64,000 bases of DNA from contig OZ241366.1 of assembly GCA_965199905.1 (NCBI GenBank), forward strand, positions 124,001-188,000, read 5' to 3'. Position 1 is the first letter of the stretch. Each line of letters starts with the position of its first letter. A program made the translations under genes and the position numbers. Below the pieces are notes generated by a model that was not told where the DNA came from, ran no database searches, and was given only the letters and a program-made list of their open reading frames with translations. Shown piece after piece: positions 53,438 through 63,579 of the stretch. Source of the DNA: Ilyomonas sp965199905. Its GTDB lineage: Bacteria > Bacteroidota > Bacteroidia > Chitinophagales > Chitinophagaceae.

Positions 53438-54520
53438 TTATTGTACTGCCAATTCTATTGAATCAAGAATGCCATTTGCTGCCTGTTGATGATTGTACCA
53501 TTGTACTTTTTGAATTGCTTTCTCAGAAAATAAAGAAAGTTTTTTTAAATCGCTTAATAATCCGTGTATGTGCTCAACCCAGCAATTTACGTCTAAAGGA
53601 AGTACGTAGCCATTATCTCCATTAATAACCAAATCATTTGCTACGCCTGCATTTTCGCATGTAATAACAGGTGTACCGGCAGCACAAGCTTCGTTAGCCA
53701 CCACACCCCACGGATCGTTCAATGATGGAAATAAAAAGAGCTTTGCATTAACATAAAATTTTGGTAGCGTTTCCTGATCAAGATAGCCTGCAAAATGGTA
53801 ATTAACTTTATTTTTATCCAGTTCCTCAAGCATTTGTTTCCGCATATCTCCCTCGCCGATAATCAATACTCTTAAATAGGGAATTTTCTGTTTTAGTTTT
53901 ACTGCAATCTCTGCAAAAAACATTGGCATCTTGCGTTCAACAATCTGCCCCGAAAACATAATATCATATTCGCGCTCATTTATTGGTTTCGGGGTAAAAC
54001 GTGAGTTATCAATGCACAAACAACTCTTGAACATTTTGCGCCTTACAATACCATAACCCGCATACAGATCAAGTCCACCTTCTGCCGGCGCAACAAAGGC
54101 TTTTGTCTGGCTGAATACCAGTCTTCTTATTGTCTTTTGAACAAACGAAAAATCACGTTCAGATATTAACGTGCCGTCATTATACACAATAAGTTTTTTT
54201 CGTTTTACCACACACCACAAAGCTCCATACAACATAGTGGGTTTGAAAGCTGTAATGATTAGTACATCGGGATTTGTTTCGTTAAGAATCTTCCAGATTT
54301 CGGGGTTGTTATGTTTATGCAAAACTGTATCCACTCTCTCTGTAAGAAACCTGTGCTTATAGTTTCCAATCTCTACTTTCCACAAACGATCCGGCTCATA
54401 CTTAGCGCAAAAAATAACTTCATAATCCGGGATTTTTTCTGCTATCAGCTCATGCATCCGCTCGCGGTAAGGCGCGGTTGTTTGCGTGAGATAAATAACA
54501 GAAGGCGTTTTTTTATTCAT
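53438..54520 (-). CDS. Glycosyltransferase family 4
   Basis: 360 residues. It starts VIYLTQTTAPYRERMHELI, the donor domain contains MFSGQIVERKMPMFFAEI, and EACAAGTPVITCENAGVAND holds the ExxxxxxxE motif. About 109 bases upstream of the next gene in the operon; donor and acceptor unknown. Confidence 0.9.
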   Translation of the reverse strand: MNKKTPSVIYLTQTTAPYRERMHELIAEKIPDYEVIFCAKYEPDRLWKVEIGNYKHRFLTERVDTVLHKHNNPEIWKILNETNPDVLIITAFKPTMLYGALWCVVKRKKLIVYNDGTLISERDFSFVQKTIRRLVFSQTKAFVAPAEGGLDLYAGYGIVRRKMFKSCLCIDNSRFTPKPINEREYDIMFSGQIVERKMPMFFAEIAVKLKQKIPYLRVLIIGEGDMRKQMLEELDKNKVNYHFAGYLDQETLPKFYVNAKLFLFPSLNDPWGVVANEACAAGTPVITCENAGVANDLVINGDNGYVLPLDVNCWVEHIHGLLSDLKKLSLFSEKAIQKVQWYNHQQAANGILDSIELAVQ

Positions 54521-54534
54521 TTGGTTATGATACT

Positions 54535-55716
54535 TTATAAAACGTTTTTGTCTGTTTGTTTTCTCTTCTTGTATTCAGGAAAACCTACCGATGGCTCAGT
54601 TTGAAGAAATGAACTTTGTTCTGCTGGCAATACTTCTTCCTGTATGCGTGAGCCAAACTTTTTTCTAAGCCTGAAAAACGGCTGTTCAATGTAATTATAG
54701 CTTAACAGCGACAGAACAACAGAAGCCCCAAAATTGACAACTACATACAATGCTTTGCCCGGCAAAGGATAATGCATCATTACGACGATAAGAACAAAAT
54801 GATACAAGTAAAAAGAATAGCTCAATTTACCGATGTATACCATACTTCGTGTTGATAATAGCTTATTGATAAAGCTGTATGATAGCGTGTACAACACAGG
54901 TGGTATCAATATAAAAAGGCCGATGCCTTGTACCGTATAGCGGAACGAATTTCTAAATGCATCACTGCGGAATAAAAGCGAGAAGAGAATTAAGGCAAGA
55001 CCACCTGCAAAAACAAATATATTCGATGTGATTCGTAAATAAACATTTTTGAAACGATCAAGAACCAAGGCCGAAATACAACCGAATAAAATAGAATCGT
55101 AGCGGGTATGACTTAACTGATAAGTATAAGCGAACTGAAACGGACCGGCAGCGAATTTTGTAGTTGCATAATACCTGAAAGCAAGAGGTAAAATGGTTAA
55201 TGCAATGATGACGGGTAATAAAACCTTTGGCTTTTTACCAAATAAAATCAACACCAACGGATAAAAGATATAGAAGTGTTCTTCTACAGCCAGCGACCAC
55301 AAAATGCCATAGTAATCAAACAGTTTATCAGGCAGGTTATGAAACGTGATGAAGTAGTTCTCATAATAGAATAATGCAGCCAACAACTCTTTCCAGGGAA
55401 AAATATTTTGCGCAATAACCAGGAAAGAAGTCATGATAATGAGCATGCAAAGCAGCGGCGGATATAACCGTAAAAGACGGCGTATATAAAAGCCTTTCAA
55501 ATCGATTTTACTGTTTGATATTAATTCTGCCACTAATAATCTTGTGATAAGAAAACCGCTGATGAAGAAAAAAATAGTGACACCAAAACCACCCGGTATA
55601 ATGGTAGCCGTCGTAATGCCGCTGTAATAAAAAACATGCGAGAGGTAAACAAGAATAATAGAGATTGCTCTAAGCCCGTCGAGAGCCGGAACGTAATCAG
55701 TCAGTTTTGATTTCAT
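54535..55716 (-). CDS. Acyltransferase family 3 (O-acetyltransferase)
   Basis: 393 residues with about ten membrane helices. The family signature LDGLRAISIILVYLSHVFYYSG near the start contains the conserved His, and LWSLAVEEHFYIFYPL is the second hallmark (SxExxFY). Such enzymes O-acetylate polysaccharides or lipids at the membrane, so this one probably decorates the EPS repeat unit. It follows the GT2 gene by five bases. Confidence 0.92.
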   Translation of the reverse strand: MKSKLTDYVPALDGLRAISIILVYLSHVFYYSGITTATIIPGGFGVTIFFFISGFLITRLLVAELISNSKIDLKGFYIRRLLRLYPPLLCMLIIMTSFLVIAQNIFPWKELLAALFYYENYFITFHNLPDKLFDYYGILWSLAVEEHFYIFYPLVLILFGKKPKVLLPVIIALTILPLAFRYYATTKFAAGPFQFAYTYQLSHTRYDSILFGCISALVLDRFKNVYLRITSNIFVFAGGLALILFSLLFRSDAFRNSFRYTVQGIGLFILIPPVLYTLSYSFINKLLSTRSMVYIGKLSYSFYLYHFVLIVVMMHYPLPGKALYVVVNFGASVVLSLLSYNYIEQPFFRLRKKFGSRIQEEVLPAEQSSFLQTEPSVGFPEYKKRKQTDKNVL

Positions 55717-55721
55717 AACAG

Positions 55722-56573
55722 TTATGTTTTAAAGCGATCCCATATAAACGGAAAAAATGTTTTAAGCCAAAGCTTACCAAAGGCTTCCGGGTAATGGGAA
55801 GGAAAATGTTTTTTTACAAAATACAGGTATTCTTTATACGCCAAACCTTTGGGACTATATAGATAGTTGATGCGTTGTTTTAGTGTAGTGTTTGCCGACT
55901 TCCAGTTATTACCATGATCATCTTCGCAAAAACCAAGTATACCGGGCGCAACCACAACCGGAAAACCTTTCTTTTTAGCTGATAATGTGTAATCGAAATC
56001 AGCAATGCCGTGTGTGTATTTATCTGATAAAATACCTAAGTTGTTTACTACTTCGCGAGGCACCAGCATAATGTTAGCATTGCCAAGGTCGCATTCAGCG
56101 TATGTTGTATTGTTCTCAACTAATATATCGCTGTTTATCTTTTTTGCGAAGGTTAATTTTCTTCCGCCGTAGCTTGTTTTGCCTTTGCCATTTACTGTAC
56201 TGCCAATTACAACAACCGGTTTATTGTAAGCTATATTGGCTTCCTTATAAGTTTCTAAAAGGTTGTTGATTGTATGTTCAAATAGTATAGTATCATCATT
56301 CAGCAGGAAATAAAAATCAGGATTGTCATTCCTGGCTTCGCTCCACGATTTTCTCATGCCGCCAGCCCAGAATAGCGAGCCATTGCCATGAAAAATTTTA
56401 ATGTTAGGATACACAGTCGCAGCGGCGGCAGCTGTGCCGTCTTTTGATGCATCATCCGTAAGATAAACGGTGAGATGAACATCATTGGGGAGCTTTTGCC
56501 CGCTTAGCTTTTGCAAACAAGCAACTGTTTTTTCTTTACGGTTAAAAGTTGTAATGAGGACAGCTATATTCAT
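55722..56573 (-). CDS. Glycosyltransferase family 2
   Basis: 283 residues, GT-A fold. VLITTFNRKEKTVACL with the following LTDDASKDGT is the nucleotide-binding start; FYFLLNDDTIL carries the metal-binding DxD-like motif and DFDYTLSAKKKG the catalytic region, as in rhamnosyltransferase-like family 2 members. Coupled to Wzy (8 bases) and to the acyltransferase. Confidence 0.9.
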   Translation of the reverse strand: MNIAVLITTFNRKEKTVACLQKLSGQKLPNDVHLTVYLTDDASKDGTAAAAATVYPNIKIFHGNGSLFWAGGMRKSWSEARNDNPDFYFLLNDDTILFEHTINNLLETYKEANIAYNKPVVVIGSTVNGKGKTSYGGRKLTFAKKINSDILVENNTTYAECDLGNANIMLVPREVVNNLGILSDKYTHGIADFDYTLSAKKKGFPVVVAPGILGFCEDDHGNNWKSANTTLKQRINYLYSPKGLAYKEYLYFVKKHFPSHYPEAFGKLWLKTFFPFIWDRFKT

Positions 56574-56581
56574 AAATAAAA

Positions 56582-58105
56582 TCAGTTTTCAAAACGCTTT
56601 CTGTGTCTTGGAACAGGCGCCGGCGCGGATTGTTTTACAAAGTGTGTAAGGGAAATGTATAACGACAGAAAGAGCAGTATCAGCATGAAATAATTGACAT
56701 CCCTGATGAATTGAATTTTAAACTGGTTAATCATCAGAATTAAGAATAAAAGATTAAAGCCGAGTAGCAAATCTGTTGTAAATGTTTGTTCTTTTCTCAT
56801 GGACCAGTATGTTCTCCAACCTTGGTACAACGAATAAAAAAAGAGGAACATCATGGCGATAAACCCAATGGCGCCCCACATAACATACGATGCCATATAG
56901 AGGTTGTGATAATCAGCAATGCCTTCCATTTCGCCTTTCCTGAACTGCACATCCCTGTATTCTTCAGGCGATGCAAAATATCCTCTTCCAATAACGCCCG
57001 TGTTTTCCATTTGCTTGAAAGCATAAGGAAATAAACCTCCGCGATTCATGGCATCTCCATTAACCATAGTTTCTACAGATACATTGTCCATAGTTTCATT
57101 TCGTTCTTCAAACACCGAAAAGTCTACAATCTTCAGGCTGACATTAAGAGCAAAAAGAACACCCAGCGCAATCGCAAACCCGATAATAAGTTTTGCCTTT
57201 AATCTTCTTCCCAACAGGAAACAAGAACCTGCTACAGCAATTGGTAGCAAAAACAAAGATGAACGCGTTGCAGAGAGTACAATAGATACAACCGCAACAA
57301 TAATGGTAAGGATGCTGAAATAATAAAAGAGCTTACTCTTTTTCAGCCAGCCACCGCTGAGAATTCCCGGCAATAATAACGAGATAAGTGAGGTGCAGAG
57401 TTCAGCATAAGCTTCGAAGTTATTTAATGTAGAGCCGCTACGGACGATATCCATATCGAAGTCAACCGTCTTATCTATCGATGGAAAGAAAGGAATGGTG
57501 GAATAATAAAACTCGTATTTCTGGTTAAGCGCTACAACAAATTCGTACCAGAAAAATATGGAAAATGTAATCAGGATTTTATAAAAATCATCTGAGGTAA
57601 ATGCTATGCGCGATACAAAATAAAAAAGGTAAACGAGCATGAAGAAAGAGAAAACATTTTGTATTTCTATCGGCAACGCAAATGTATTTCCACCCATAAC
57701 GCCGAGCATCTCAAAAACACACCAGATCAGCATAGCCGTTTTAATGGCATTATCATAAACCGACTGACGCAGGAAGAGAATTTTTCCATTGATGGCTGTA
57801 TAAAAAACGATGGATGAGAACGCAGCCAGATTGTAATTACCGCCCAACTTATTTCCGAAAATAAAAAAGTTGCCGATAAAGAGTTGAATAAAAAATGAAA
57901 CCGGATCTTCCCGCTGCAAAGCGTAATAAAACAAACCAACCATCAGTCCTAATGCAGCCGCGTTTACTGGCGCCGGATATAACGAATAGGTAAATGAGCC
58001 ACACAAAATCAAGGCAACCGTGGTAGCTATCAACAACCAGTCGAAAGAAGCTTTTTGCGTTACTTCTTTTGTATTTGCCGGTAAAGTGTGTGCTAATGAT
58101 TGCAT
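56582..58105 (-). CDS. O-antigen polymerase/ligase-like membrane protein (Wzy type)
   Basis: 507 residues with about 10-12 hydrophobic helices and a large periplasmic loop at about 320-400 (ending before a YHNLYMASYVMWG segment), the typical layout of O-antigen ligase/Wzy proteins. Conserved residues ATRSSLFLLP and GRGYFASPEEY resemble the Wzy_C-like domain. It probably polymerises the repeat unit exported by the Wzx flippase in the same locus. Confidence 0.8.
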   Translation of the reverse strand: MQSLAHTLPANTKEVTQKASFDWLLIATTVALILCGSFTYSLYPAPVNAAALGLMVGLFYYALQREDPVSFFIQLFIGNFFIFGNKLGGNYNLAAFSSIVFYTAINGKILFLRQSVYDNAIKTAMLIWCVFEMLGVMGGNTFALPIEIQNVFSFFMLVYLFYFVSRIAFTSDDFYKILITFSIFFWYEFVVALNQKYEFYYSTIPFFPSIDKTVDFDMDIVRSGSTLNNFEAYAELCTSLISLLLPGILSGGWLKKSKLFYYFSILTIIVAVVSIVLSATRSSLFLLPIAVAGSCFLLGRRLKAKLIIGFAIALGVLFALNVSLKIVDFSVFEERNETMDNVSVETMVNGDAMNRGGLFPYAFKQMENTGVIGRGYFASPEEYRDVQFRKGEMEGIADYHNLYMASYVMWGAIGFIAMMFLFFYSLYQGWRTYWSMRKEQTFTTDLLLGFNLLFLILMINQFKIQFIRDVNYFMLILLFLSLYISLTHFVKQSAPAPVPRHRKRFEN

Positions 58106-58137
58106 TTTTCTTATTCTGATTTTGACACCTGTATGAA

Positions 58138-59397
58138 TCAGGAAACTGTGTCGAAAGATTCTACTTTTTCAGGCGCTAAGCTTTGCAGATATATTTTACT
58201 CACTGCTTTTACCTGCACTTCGCTTGAATATAATTTGTGTGCCTGCTCCGCAATTTCTGTGCGGTTTAATCGGGCAATGTTTTCAGCGCAAGTGAGAAGC
58301 GCTTCTTTTAATCCTTCGGTGGTAATAGCTTCCGATAAATAGCCATTTTCTCCTTCATGAATGGTTTCGCGAACACCGCCGACAGCAAATCCTACAACCG
58401 GCGTACCGCAGCAAAGACTTTCTACCATTGAGTTTGGTAGGTTATCTTCCCGGCTTGGCAATATAAAAATATCAGCTTCATTATAAAGCTCGCTCATGCG
58501 CTCTTCGTTATTGATAATGCCATAATAAGTAACGTGCGGAAGACGGGATGCATTTCTGACATGACCTATGGTTATAAACTGAAACCGGCTAACCATATCG
58601 GCTTCTTTCAGCAGCGGAAGAAAGATATCAAATCCTTTGCGGTGATTGTGCAGACTTTCAGCTACGAACAATACTTTCAGTTTTCCATCAATACCATTAT
58701 TACTATCGTCCTTTCGAACAGTTGCTTTAAAAACATTAGTGTCAATGCCATTGGGTATATGATAATGCGGAAACTTTTTTAAGGTTTTTGATGCCTTGGA
58801 TAAATGATAAAGCCATGAAGAAGGTGTAATAATACTTAGCTTGCCGGGCGAAACCTGCTGCAATGCTGCTCTTTTTATCTGCTTTTGCTTTTCGTCCAAA
58901 TCCTTCATTAAAGCTGCATAGCTGGTTGCATCATCTTTATAGTGAAAGCCGCCAAGAAACACATTCATATCATGCAATGTCCAGATAACCGGCTTGTTGA
59001 TATTTCCGAAAAAAGATTTGAAATCTAAAAAATCTGACACCCAATGCAGATGAATGATATCGCTTTCTTTTACCAAAGGATGCTCATGCAACTGCGTATA
59101 AGCTGTATTGGCAAAAGAGAACATCTCGATATTGTATTTATACTTGCGGATGCTATAATCATTCCGTTGCTCGGTGGTAAAAGGCAGGTGAAGTTTTTTT
59201 AAAACCCGAAGTATAAAAATCCACCAGTTGCGCCGTTTGGCAAATTGAAATTCAGTATCGGTTATAGTTCCTCTGTCAAGAAATAAAAACCGGCTTTCAT
59301 AGCCATGTTCTCTTAGCGCCTTATGCAGCCGCATAGCCGCTATACCAGAACCACCGCCCTGAAAAGTATTGATGTGAAGTATTTTCATTTTCGTCAT
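58138..59397 (-). CDS. Glycosyltransferase family 4
   Basis: 419 residues; ATG at 59397 or 59388 may be used. MKILHINTFQGGGSGIAAMRLH is the GT-B N-terminal domain, SDIIHLHWVSDFLDF the acceptor region, and EDNLPNSMVESLCCGTPVVGF holds the ExxxxxxxE donor motif. It is similar to the colanic-acid/WcaC-type transferases. Donor unknown. Confidence 0.9.
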   Translation of the reverse strand: MTKMKILHINTFQGGGSGIAAMRLHKALREHGYESRFLFLDRGTITDTEFQFAKRRNWWIFILRVLKKLHLPFTTEQRNDYSIRKYKYNIEMFSFANTAYTQLHEHPLVKESDIIHLHWVSDFLDFKSFFGNINKPVIWTLHDMNVFLGGFHYKDDATSYAALMKDLDEKQKQIKRAALQQVSPGKLSIITPSSWLYHLSKASKTLKKFPHYHIPNGIDTNVFKATVRKDDSNNGIDGKLKVLFVAESLHNHRKGFDIFLPLLKEADMVSRFQFITIGHVRNASRLPHVTYYGIINNEERMSELYNEADIFILPSREDNLPNSMVESLCCGTPVVGFAVGGVRETIHEGENGYLSEAITTEGLKEALLTCAENIARLNRTEIAEQAHKLYSSEVQVKAVSKIYLQSLAPEKVESFDTVS

Positions 59398-59502
59398 ACA
59401 GACATTACATAAATTGTAGGCAAGATGTCGTTTTGGATGTGACGTTTCTGCAAAAACAATGCAACAAAAGCAAAAGAACGCGAATGTTCTGTTATCAACA
59501 CT

Positions 59503-60351
59503 TTACAAGTAATATTTTGCAAATGAATCTAACGTCAGCACTTCTTTCTTCGTTTCTGGCTGGTATAAATACTGATCACCTGCAAAGGCTGACCAGCTTG
59601 AAAATGTGCTCGGCGGCCCGATAATATACCTGCATTTCGAAAGCAGATATAGATCTTCTAACGGACTGCCTTTTGAATAACTAATAATCAATCCAGCTTC
59701 ATTTACAAACTGTAAATTTTCATTGGAGCAAACAATATAAACAGGATTTTTTACTTGCTCCGCTATCTGTAACATCCACTTGTAATATGTTGCATCATCA
59801 TAAAAATAAATTCCTCCCAGCCAGTCTGCATAATCGCCACGCCTTACATGAATGCCTATGAAAGTATAGTTTGTATATTCATGTTGTAGTGACTGCCATT
59901 TGTCTTTTGCATTGATAACAGAAGTATTGGTAAATGACAGTTTCTTACGAAGTAATTCCTGATGCATTTTAATGCCATCATAATACCTGAAAAGCCAGTT
60001 GGTAACGATAATAATATTCGGTTGCAAAGCGACAGTAAAGTCTTTTTCAACAACGAATTTTTTATTTATAACCAGGTAATTTAATAGTCTCACATTTCTG
60101 TTTAGAAAAAGGAGTTTTAGCAACCTGATAAGGCCTGGCAAAAATTTTGGATTCGAATATTTTTTATTGAATGCAAACGGATTTTCTTTTTCCTGAAAGA
60201 GTTGTAAATGCTTTGCAAAATAATCAGATTGAGGATATACAATGGTGTATTTATACTCAATAGCAAAAGCTAACAGATGAGCAAAAGCTGCTAACTGATT
60301 GCCAAGTTGCCCGTATGTTGGCAGATAATAAAGCGTTTTTTGTTCCGGCAT
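59503..60351 (-). CDS. Glycosyltransferase family 11-like (alpha-1,2-fucosyltransferase)
   Basis: 282 residues. PTYGQLGNQLAAFAHLLAFA is the GT11 N-terminal motif (GxLGNQxxxYA type), and GIHVRRGDYADW (His168, Arg170-Arg171, Asp173-Tyr174) is the GDP-fucose-binding HxRRxDY motif; a C-terminal GPPSTFSSWSAFAG completes the family pattern. It predicts fucose, or a related 6-deoxyhexose, in the polymer. Confidence 0.88.
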   Translation of the reverse strand: MPEQKTLYYLPTYGQLGNQLAAFAHLLAFAIEYKYTIVYPQSDYFAKHLQLFQEKENPFAFNKKYSNPKFLPGLIRLLKLLFLNRNVRLLNYLVINKKFVVEKDFTVALQPNIIIVTNWLFRYYDGIKMHQELLRKKLSFTNTSVINAKDKWQSLQHEYTNYTFIGIHVRRGDYADWLGGIYFYDDATYYKWMLQIAEQVKNPVYIVCSNENLQFVNEAGLIISYSKGSPLEDLYLLSKCRYIIGPPSTFSSWSAFAGDQYLYQPETKKEVLTLDSFAKYYL

Positions 60352-60395
60352 TCTTTAGCCCGTAAAACGTTACGTTCGTTTAATGAGAGCCTAAT

Positions 60396-61328
60396 TTATA
60401 AATTGATTTTACTGGTAACATGGTCATACAAGATTTTCAAATTACTGCGATCTTTTAAGAAAAAATTTCTTCCATGATGAGCGTCAAAGCCATATTCAGG
60501 ATATGGAAATAAAGGTGCACGCAAAGAGGTTGTGTCAATCTCGAATGACTCTCTGTTATACATATCGCTCTGTTCGCCTTCGCCGTGTATGCCATGTGTG
60601 CCAATGTTGGTTACCAGATTTTTCACTGTGTTGATGCTGTAGCCATTATATTTATAATGTGCGTATTGCCATTGATAATCCCAAGCATGGTTTTGGTTTT
60701 TTCCTAGATTATAAGCGTTATCGAACAGGAATGTCCACCGTTTTATCAAGGGCGCATTGTCGCACTCAGCTATATTCAATATCTTTTTTTCTTTAAATAA
60801 AGGATAATCTGTCATCCAGTAATCAAAGCGTTGCCAGGCACGCTTCCAGGTAGCCCAGCCCCATATATTTGCATAACGCGTGTAGAAATAATCGCAATCA
60901 TTAATCGGGTATCCCTCGCTCCACCGTGTGCCAGCAATATTCATGAACCTGTTATCATCTTTATACCTTTCAAGCATTTTATTACAGAAGGAAAAAAACG
61001 ATTGGGTAGGCAGGCAGTCATCTTCCAAAACAATAACGCGCTCTTCATTTTCCAAAACCCAGCTAACGGCTGATGATGGTCCCGGACCACAACCCATATT
61101 TTCATTTAAATAACGAGTGTGAACTTCACAGTCCCAATCAACTTCTTCGGATAATTTCCTGCTTTTGGAAATGAGAGACCAATCTGTCTCGTATTTTTCA
61201 GTTCTCGGACCATCACATGATATATACAGCTTCTTTGGCTTTGCCTGCCGGATGGCGTTAAAAACAATCCGTGCCGTATCTGGCCGATTAAATATGACGA
61301 GTAGCACCGGTGCTTCAGTTTGATTCAT
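60396..61328 (-). CDS. GNT-I/HlpA-like nucleotide-sugar transferase
   Basis: 310 residues, GT-A type. PVLLVIFNRPDTARIVF starts the nucleotide-binding fold, RVIVLEDDCLPTQSFF holds the DxD-like EDD motif and IWGWATWKRAWQRFDYWM is the characteristic tryptophan-rich segment of this group. It overlaps the Wzx gene by 14 bases, so translation is coupled. Confidence 0.85.
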   Translation of the reverse strand: MNQTEAPVLLVIFNRPDTARIVFNAIRQAKPKKLYISCDGPRTEKYETDWSLISKSRKLSEEVDWDCEVHTRYLNENMGCGPGPSSAVSWVLENEERVIVLEDDCLPTQSFFSFCNKMLERYKDDNRFMNIAGTRWSEGYPINDCDYFYTRYANIWGWATWKRAWQRFDYWMTDYPLFKEKKILNIAECDNAPLIKRWTFLFDNAYNLGKNQNHAWDYQWQYAHYKYNGYSINTVKNLVTNIGTHGIHGEGEQSDMYNRESFEIDTTSLRAPLFPYPEYGFDAHHGRNFFLKDRSNLKILYDHVTSKINL

Positions 61329-62634
61329 TGGGAACGGTTTGCGTGACTGAATCTTTTTTGAATTTTCTGACTACAAAAAATGCCTGCAAACTAATAAGGC
61401 ATACATACGTAATGCTGGTAGCTACGGCTACACCTATTTCTGCAAAATATTTGGCAGCTATTGTGTACAAAACAATGCACAACACTGCACAAATAGTATT
61501 AATAAGCAGGCTCTTTTTTGTTTCGTGCAATGCATTAATCATAGCGTCGAATATTGAAAATATAATCATCAGGCAACTGGTGACAGCAACAATATTTGAA
61601 TACTTAAGCGCTGCTGTGTATTTACCTGCCGTGAGGTAACTAATAATTACCGGCGATGCAATCCAAAATGCAACCAAACTAACGATGACAATACCTATAA
61701 GTAAGAAAGTAGTCTTTTTAAGCGAGCTGATATTTTTCAATACCGCATTCTTGTAAATCTCCGGTTCAAAGGTTTGATAGAAAGGAAACAATGCTGTATA
61801 TAAATAAGCGCCAATACCTTTACCAATATTATACAAACCCAATTCGGCAGGGCGATGCAGGCGTTCCAAAACAATATTATCATAACTCAACAAAGGCAGG
61901 TAAAGAAAGGAAGCCGGGAATAATGGATAGACAACCTTAAAGGCATTCCTGATAACAGTTCTGTTGATAACAAGCTTTTGTTGTTTAAAAATATGCCCCA
62001 GTGAAATTATAAAAAAAAGCACTTCTACAATGAACACACCCAGCACGCGACCATATAGGTGCATATTGGCATAAATAACAAAGTAAAGCGAAACAAACGT
62101 TGTTAGTACCCGATAGCCTGCTACAAGAAGAAAGTATAAAAAGGCTTTCTGCCCGAGACGATAATTAGCCTGCACAAACCCTTTATAAGTTGCCAGCACA
62201 GCCGAAGCAAAAGTGAGCACCGCCAGCGGATAGAATGGTACGTCGGAATGCGAGTATTTCATGTATAGAAACACACCAAAACAAGAAAGAGGATAAAAAA
62301 CAATATTCCAAAGCAGGCTAAATAAAACCAGTGTGGTAAGCACTTCGCGCCTGCCTTTTTCATCATATTTAAAGAAAACAGACATGTGATAAGTCTGGAA
62401 CAATAAGCCATAAAAGCAGGTAAGAAATGTAGCTACTGAGTTGTAATAACCAAAATAACCAAACTCTTCCGGTGTGAGATATTTAGCAAAAAGGGGAGAA
62501 GTAAACACCGAAACTCCAAACGTAACCACAGGCACAAGAAGGTAAAGACCCGTGCTTTTAACTTTGGCGATAAGATTTTCCTTGTTAAGCGAAAATTTAT
62601 TACGTATTTTTTGATTCAATTCAATAATCTGCAT
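61315..62634 (-). CDS. Wzx-type polysaccharide flippase
   Basis: 439 residues with about 12 hydrophobic helices and few charged residues. The N-terminal VTFGVSVFTSPLFAKYLTPEEFGYFGYYNSV and the block ILSLG... typical of the MATE/polysaccharide transport (PST) family are seen, as well as ASFLYLPLLSYDNIVLERL. It moves undecaprenyl-linked repeat units across the inner membrane. Together with the Wzy gene it places this locus in the Wzx/Wzy pathway. Confidence 0.88.
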   Translation of the reverse strand: MQIIELNQKIRNKFSLNKENLIAKVKSTGLYLLVPVVTFGVSVFTSPLFAKYLTPEEFGYFGYYNSVATFLTCFYGLLFQTYHMSVFFKYDEKGRREVLTTLVLFSLLWNIVFYPLSCFGVFLYMKYSHSDVPFYPLAVLTFASAVLATYKGFVQANYRLGQKAFLYFLLVAGYRVLTTFVSLYFVIYANMHLYGRVLGVFIVEVLFFIISLGHIFKQQKLVINRTVIRNAFKVVYPLFPASFLYLPLLSYDNIVLERLHRPAELGLYNIGKGIGAYLYTALFPFYQTFEPEIYKNAVLKNISSLKKTTFLLIGIVIVSLVAFWIASPVIISYLTAGKYTAALKYSNIVAVTSCLMIIFSIFDAMINALHETKKSLLINTICAVLCIVLYTIAAKYFAEIGVAVATSITYVCLISLQAFFVVRKFKKDSVTQTVPNESN

Positions 62635-62680
62635 AAGCTCATCATGTTATCCGGTGATTCAGTTGTAATAAACAAGCGAA

Positions 62681-63517
62681 TCAGGCAGATACAATTTGCA
62701 AAGGTATATGTCCCATAATTGCTGCCCTTTCTGAAAAGCTGCTTTTGAAGGATCCGATAATTTTTTTACACTGGCTTAAACAACATAAATCAGTAAGTGC
62801 AGCTGTAATTCCTTCTTTCGAATCGCGGTTGCGTACTGATACACCGGTAACAATTTTATGTGCAAATAAATCCTTCAATTGTTTTACCACCTCTTCCGAA
62901 TCTGTAGACAAATAAAAAGCAACATCCGGCTTTATCGCAAGCTGGCTGCTTATTTCATCAACAAACTTTTTAATGGGCGAACGTGCAATAGATTCTGCAT
63001 GATCGGTACGCCTGATATGAATACCGATCAGCGAAGGATAAGACGTTAACAACTGGTAAGCTTTTAATTTTATTTCTCTCTGAATCTGTAATCTGTATTG
63101 TTGCTGGTTTGGGTAAAACTCGAAGCAGGTTTCAAGAAAAACACCTTTGTTTTGTTGCGCCAGCTCATCAAAAAAAGCTTTCGATTCTACAGTTGGTTCT
63201 GTGTTGTTCAAAAAAGGATTTATATCTGCATCATATTTTTTTACGGAAGTAAAAAAAGAAACCCGGGCTGCTTCGGTTGCATCAAAAAACTTACGCTTCA
63301 GCTTTGCTGCTATGGAAGTGCCATTATAATCCATGTCAATAATGCGTGCTCCTTGTATTGGTTCAAAGCAATCTGTATAAGCCGCATTGAGCGAAAAATT
63401 TTTTTCCCAAAGGATAACCAGTTTTGCTTCGTAAGCCCGGGCGTAGTTATGTGACGCTTCCAGTACGCGAATCCGGTTGGCTAAACCGCCTACCGGTTTT
63501 ACAACAAGATATTTCAT
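62681..63517 (-). CDS. GT-B fucosyltransferase-like glycosyltransferase
   Basis: 278 residues. VKPVGGLANRIRVLEA at the start, GIHIRRTDHAESI in the middle (HxRRxD motif as in GDP-fucose users) and SFKSSFSERAAIMG at the end match the GT11/GT23/O-fucosyltransferase-like superfamily, although the family assignment is not certain. It lies between the BY-kinase and Wzx. With the GT11 gene it makes two likely 6-deoxyhexose transferases in one locus. Confidence 0.7.
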   Translation of the reverse strand: MKYLVVKPVGGLANRIRVLEASHNYARAYEAKLVILWEKNFSLNAAYTDCFEPIQGARIIDMDYNGTSIAAKLKRKFFDATEAARVSFFTSVKKYDADINPFLNNTEPTVESKAFFDELAQQNKGVFLETCFEFYPNQQQYRLQIQREIKLKAYQLLTSYPSLIGIHIRRTDHAESIARSPIKKFVDEISSQLAIKPDVAFYLSTDSEEVVKQLKDLFAHKIVTGVSVRNRDSKEGITAALTDLCCLSQCKKIIGSFKSSFSERAAIMGHIPLQIVSA

Positions 63518-63579
63518 GAAGCGTCAGCAGCTTTTTTTTGAATCATAGAAACAGATTTCCCCACAGTTTTGGTTTGGTA

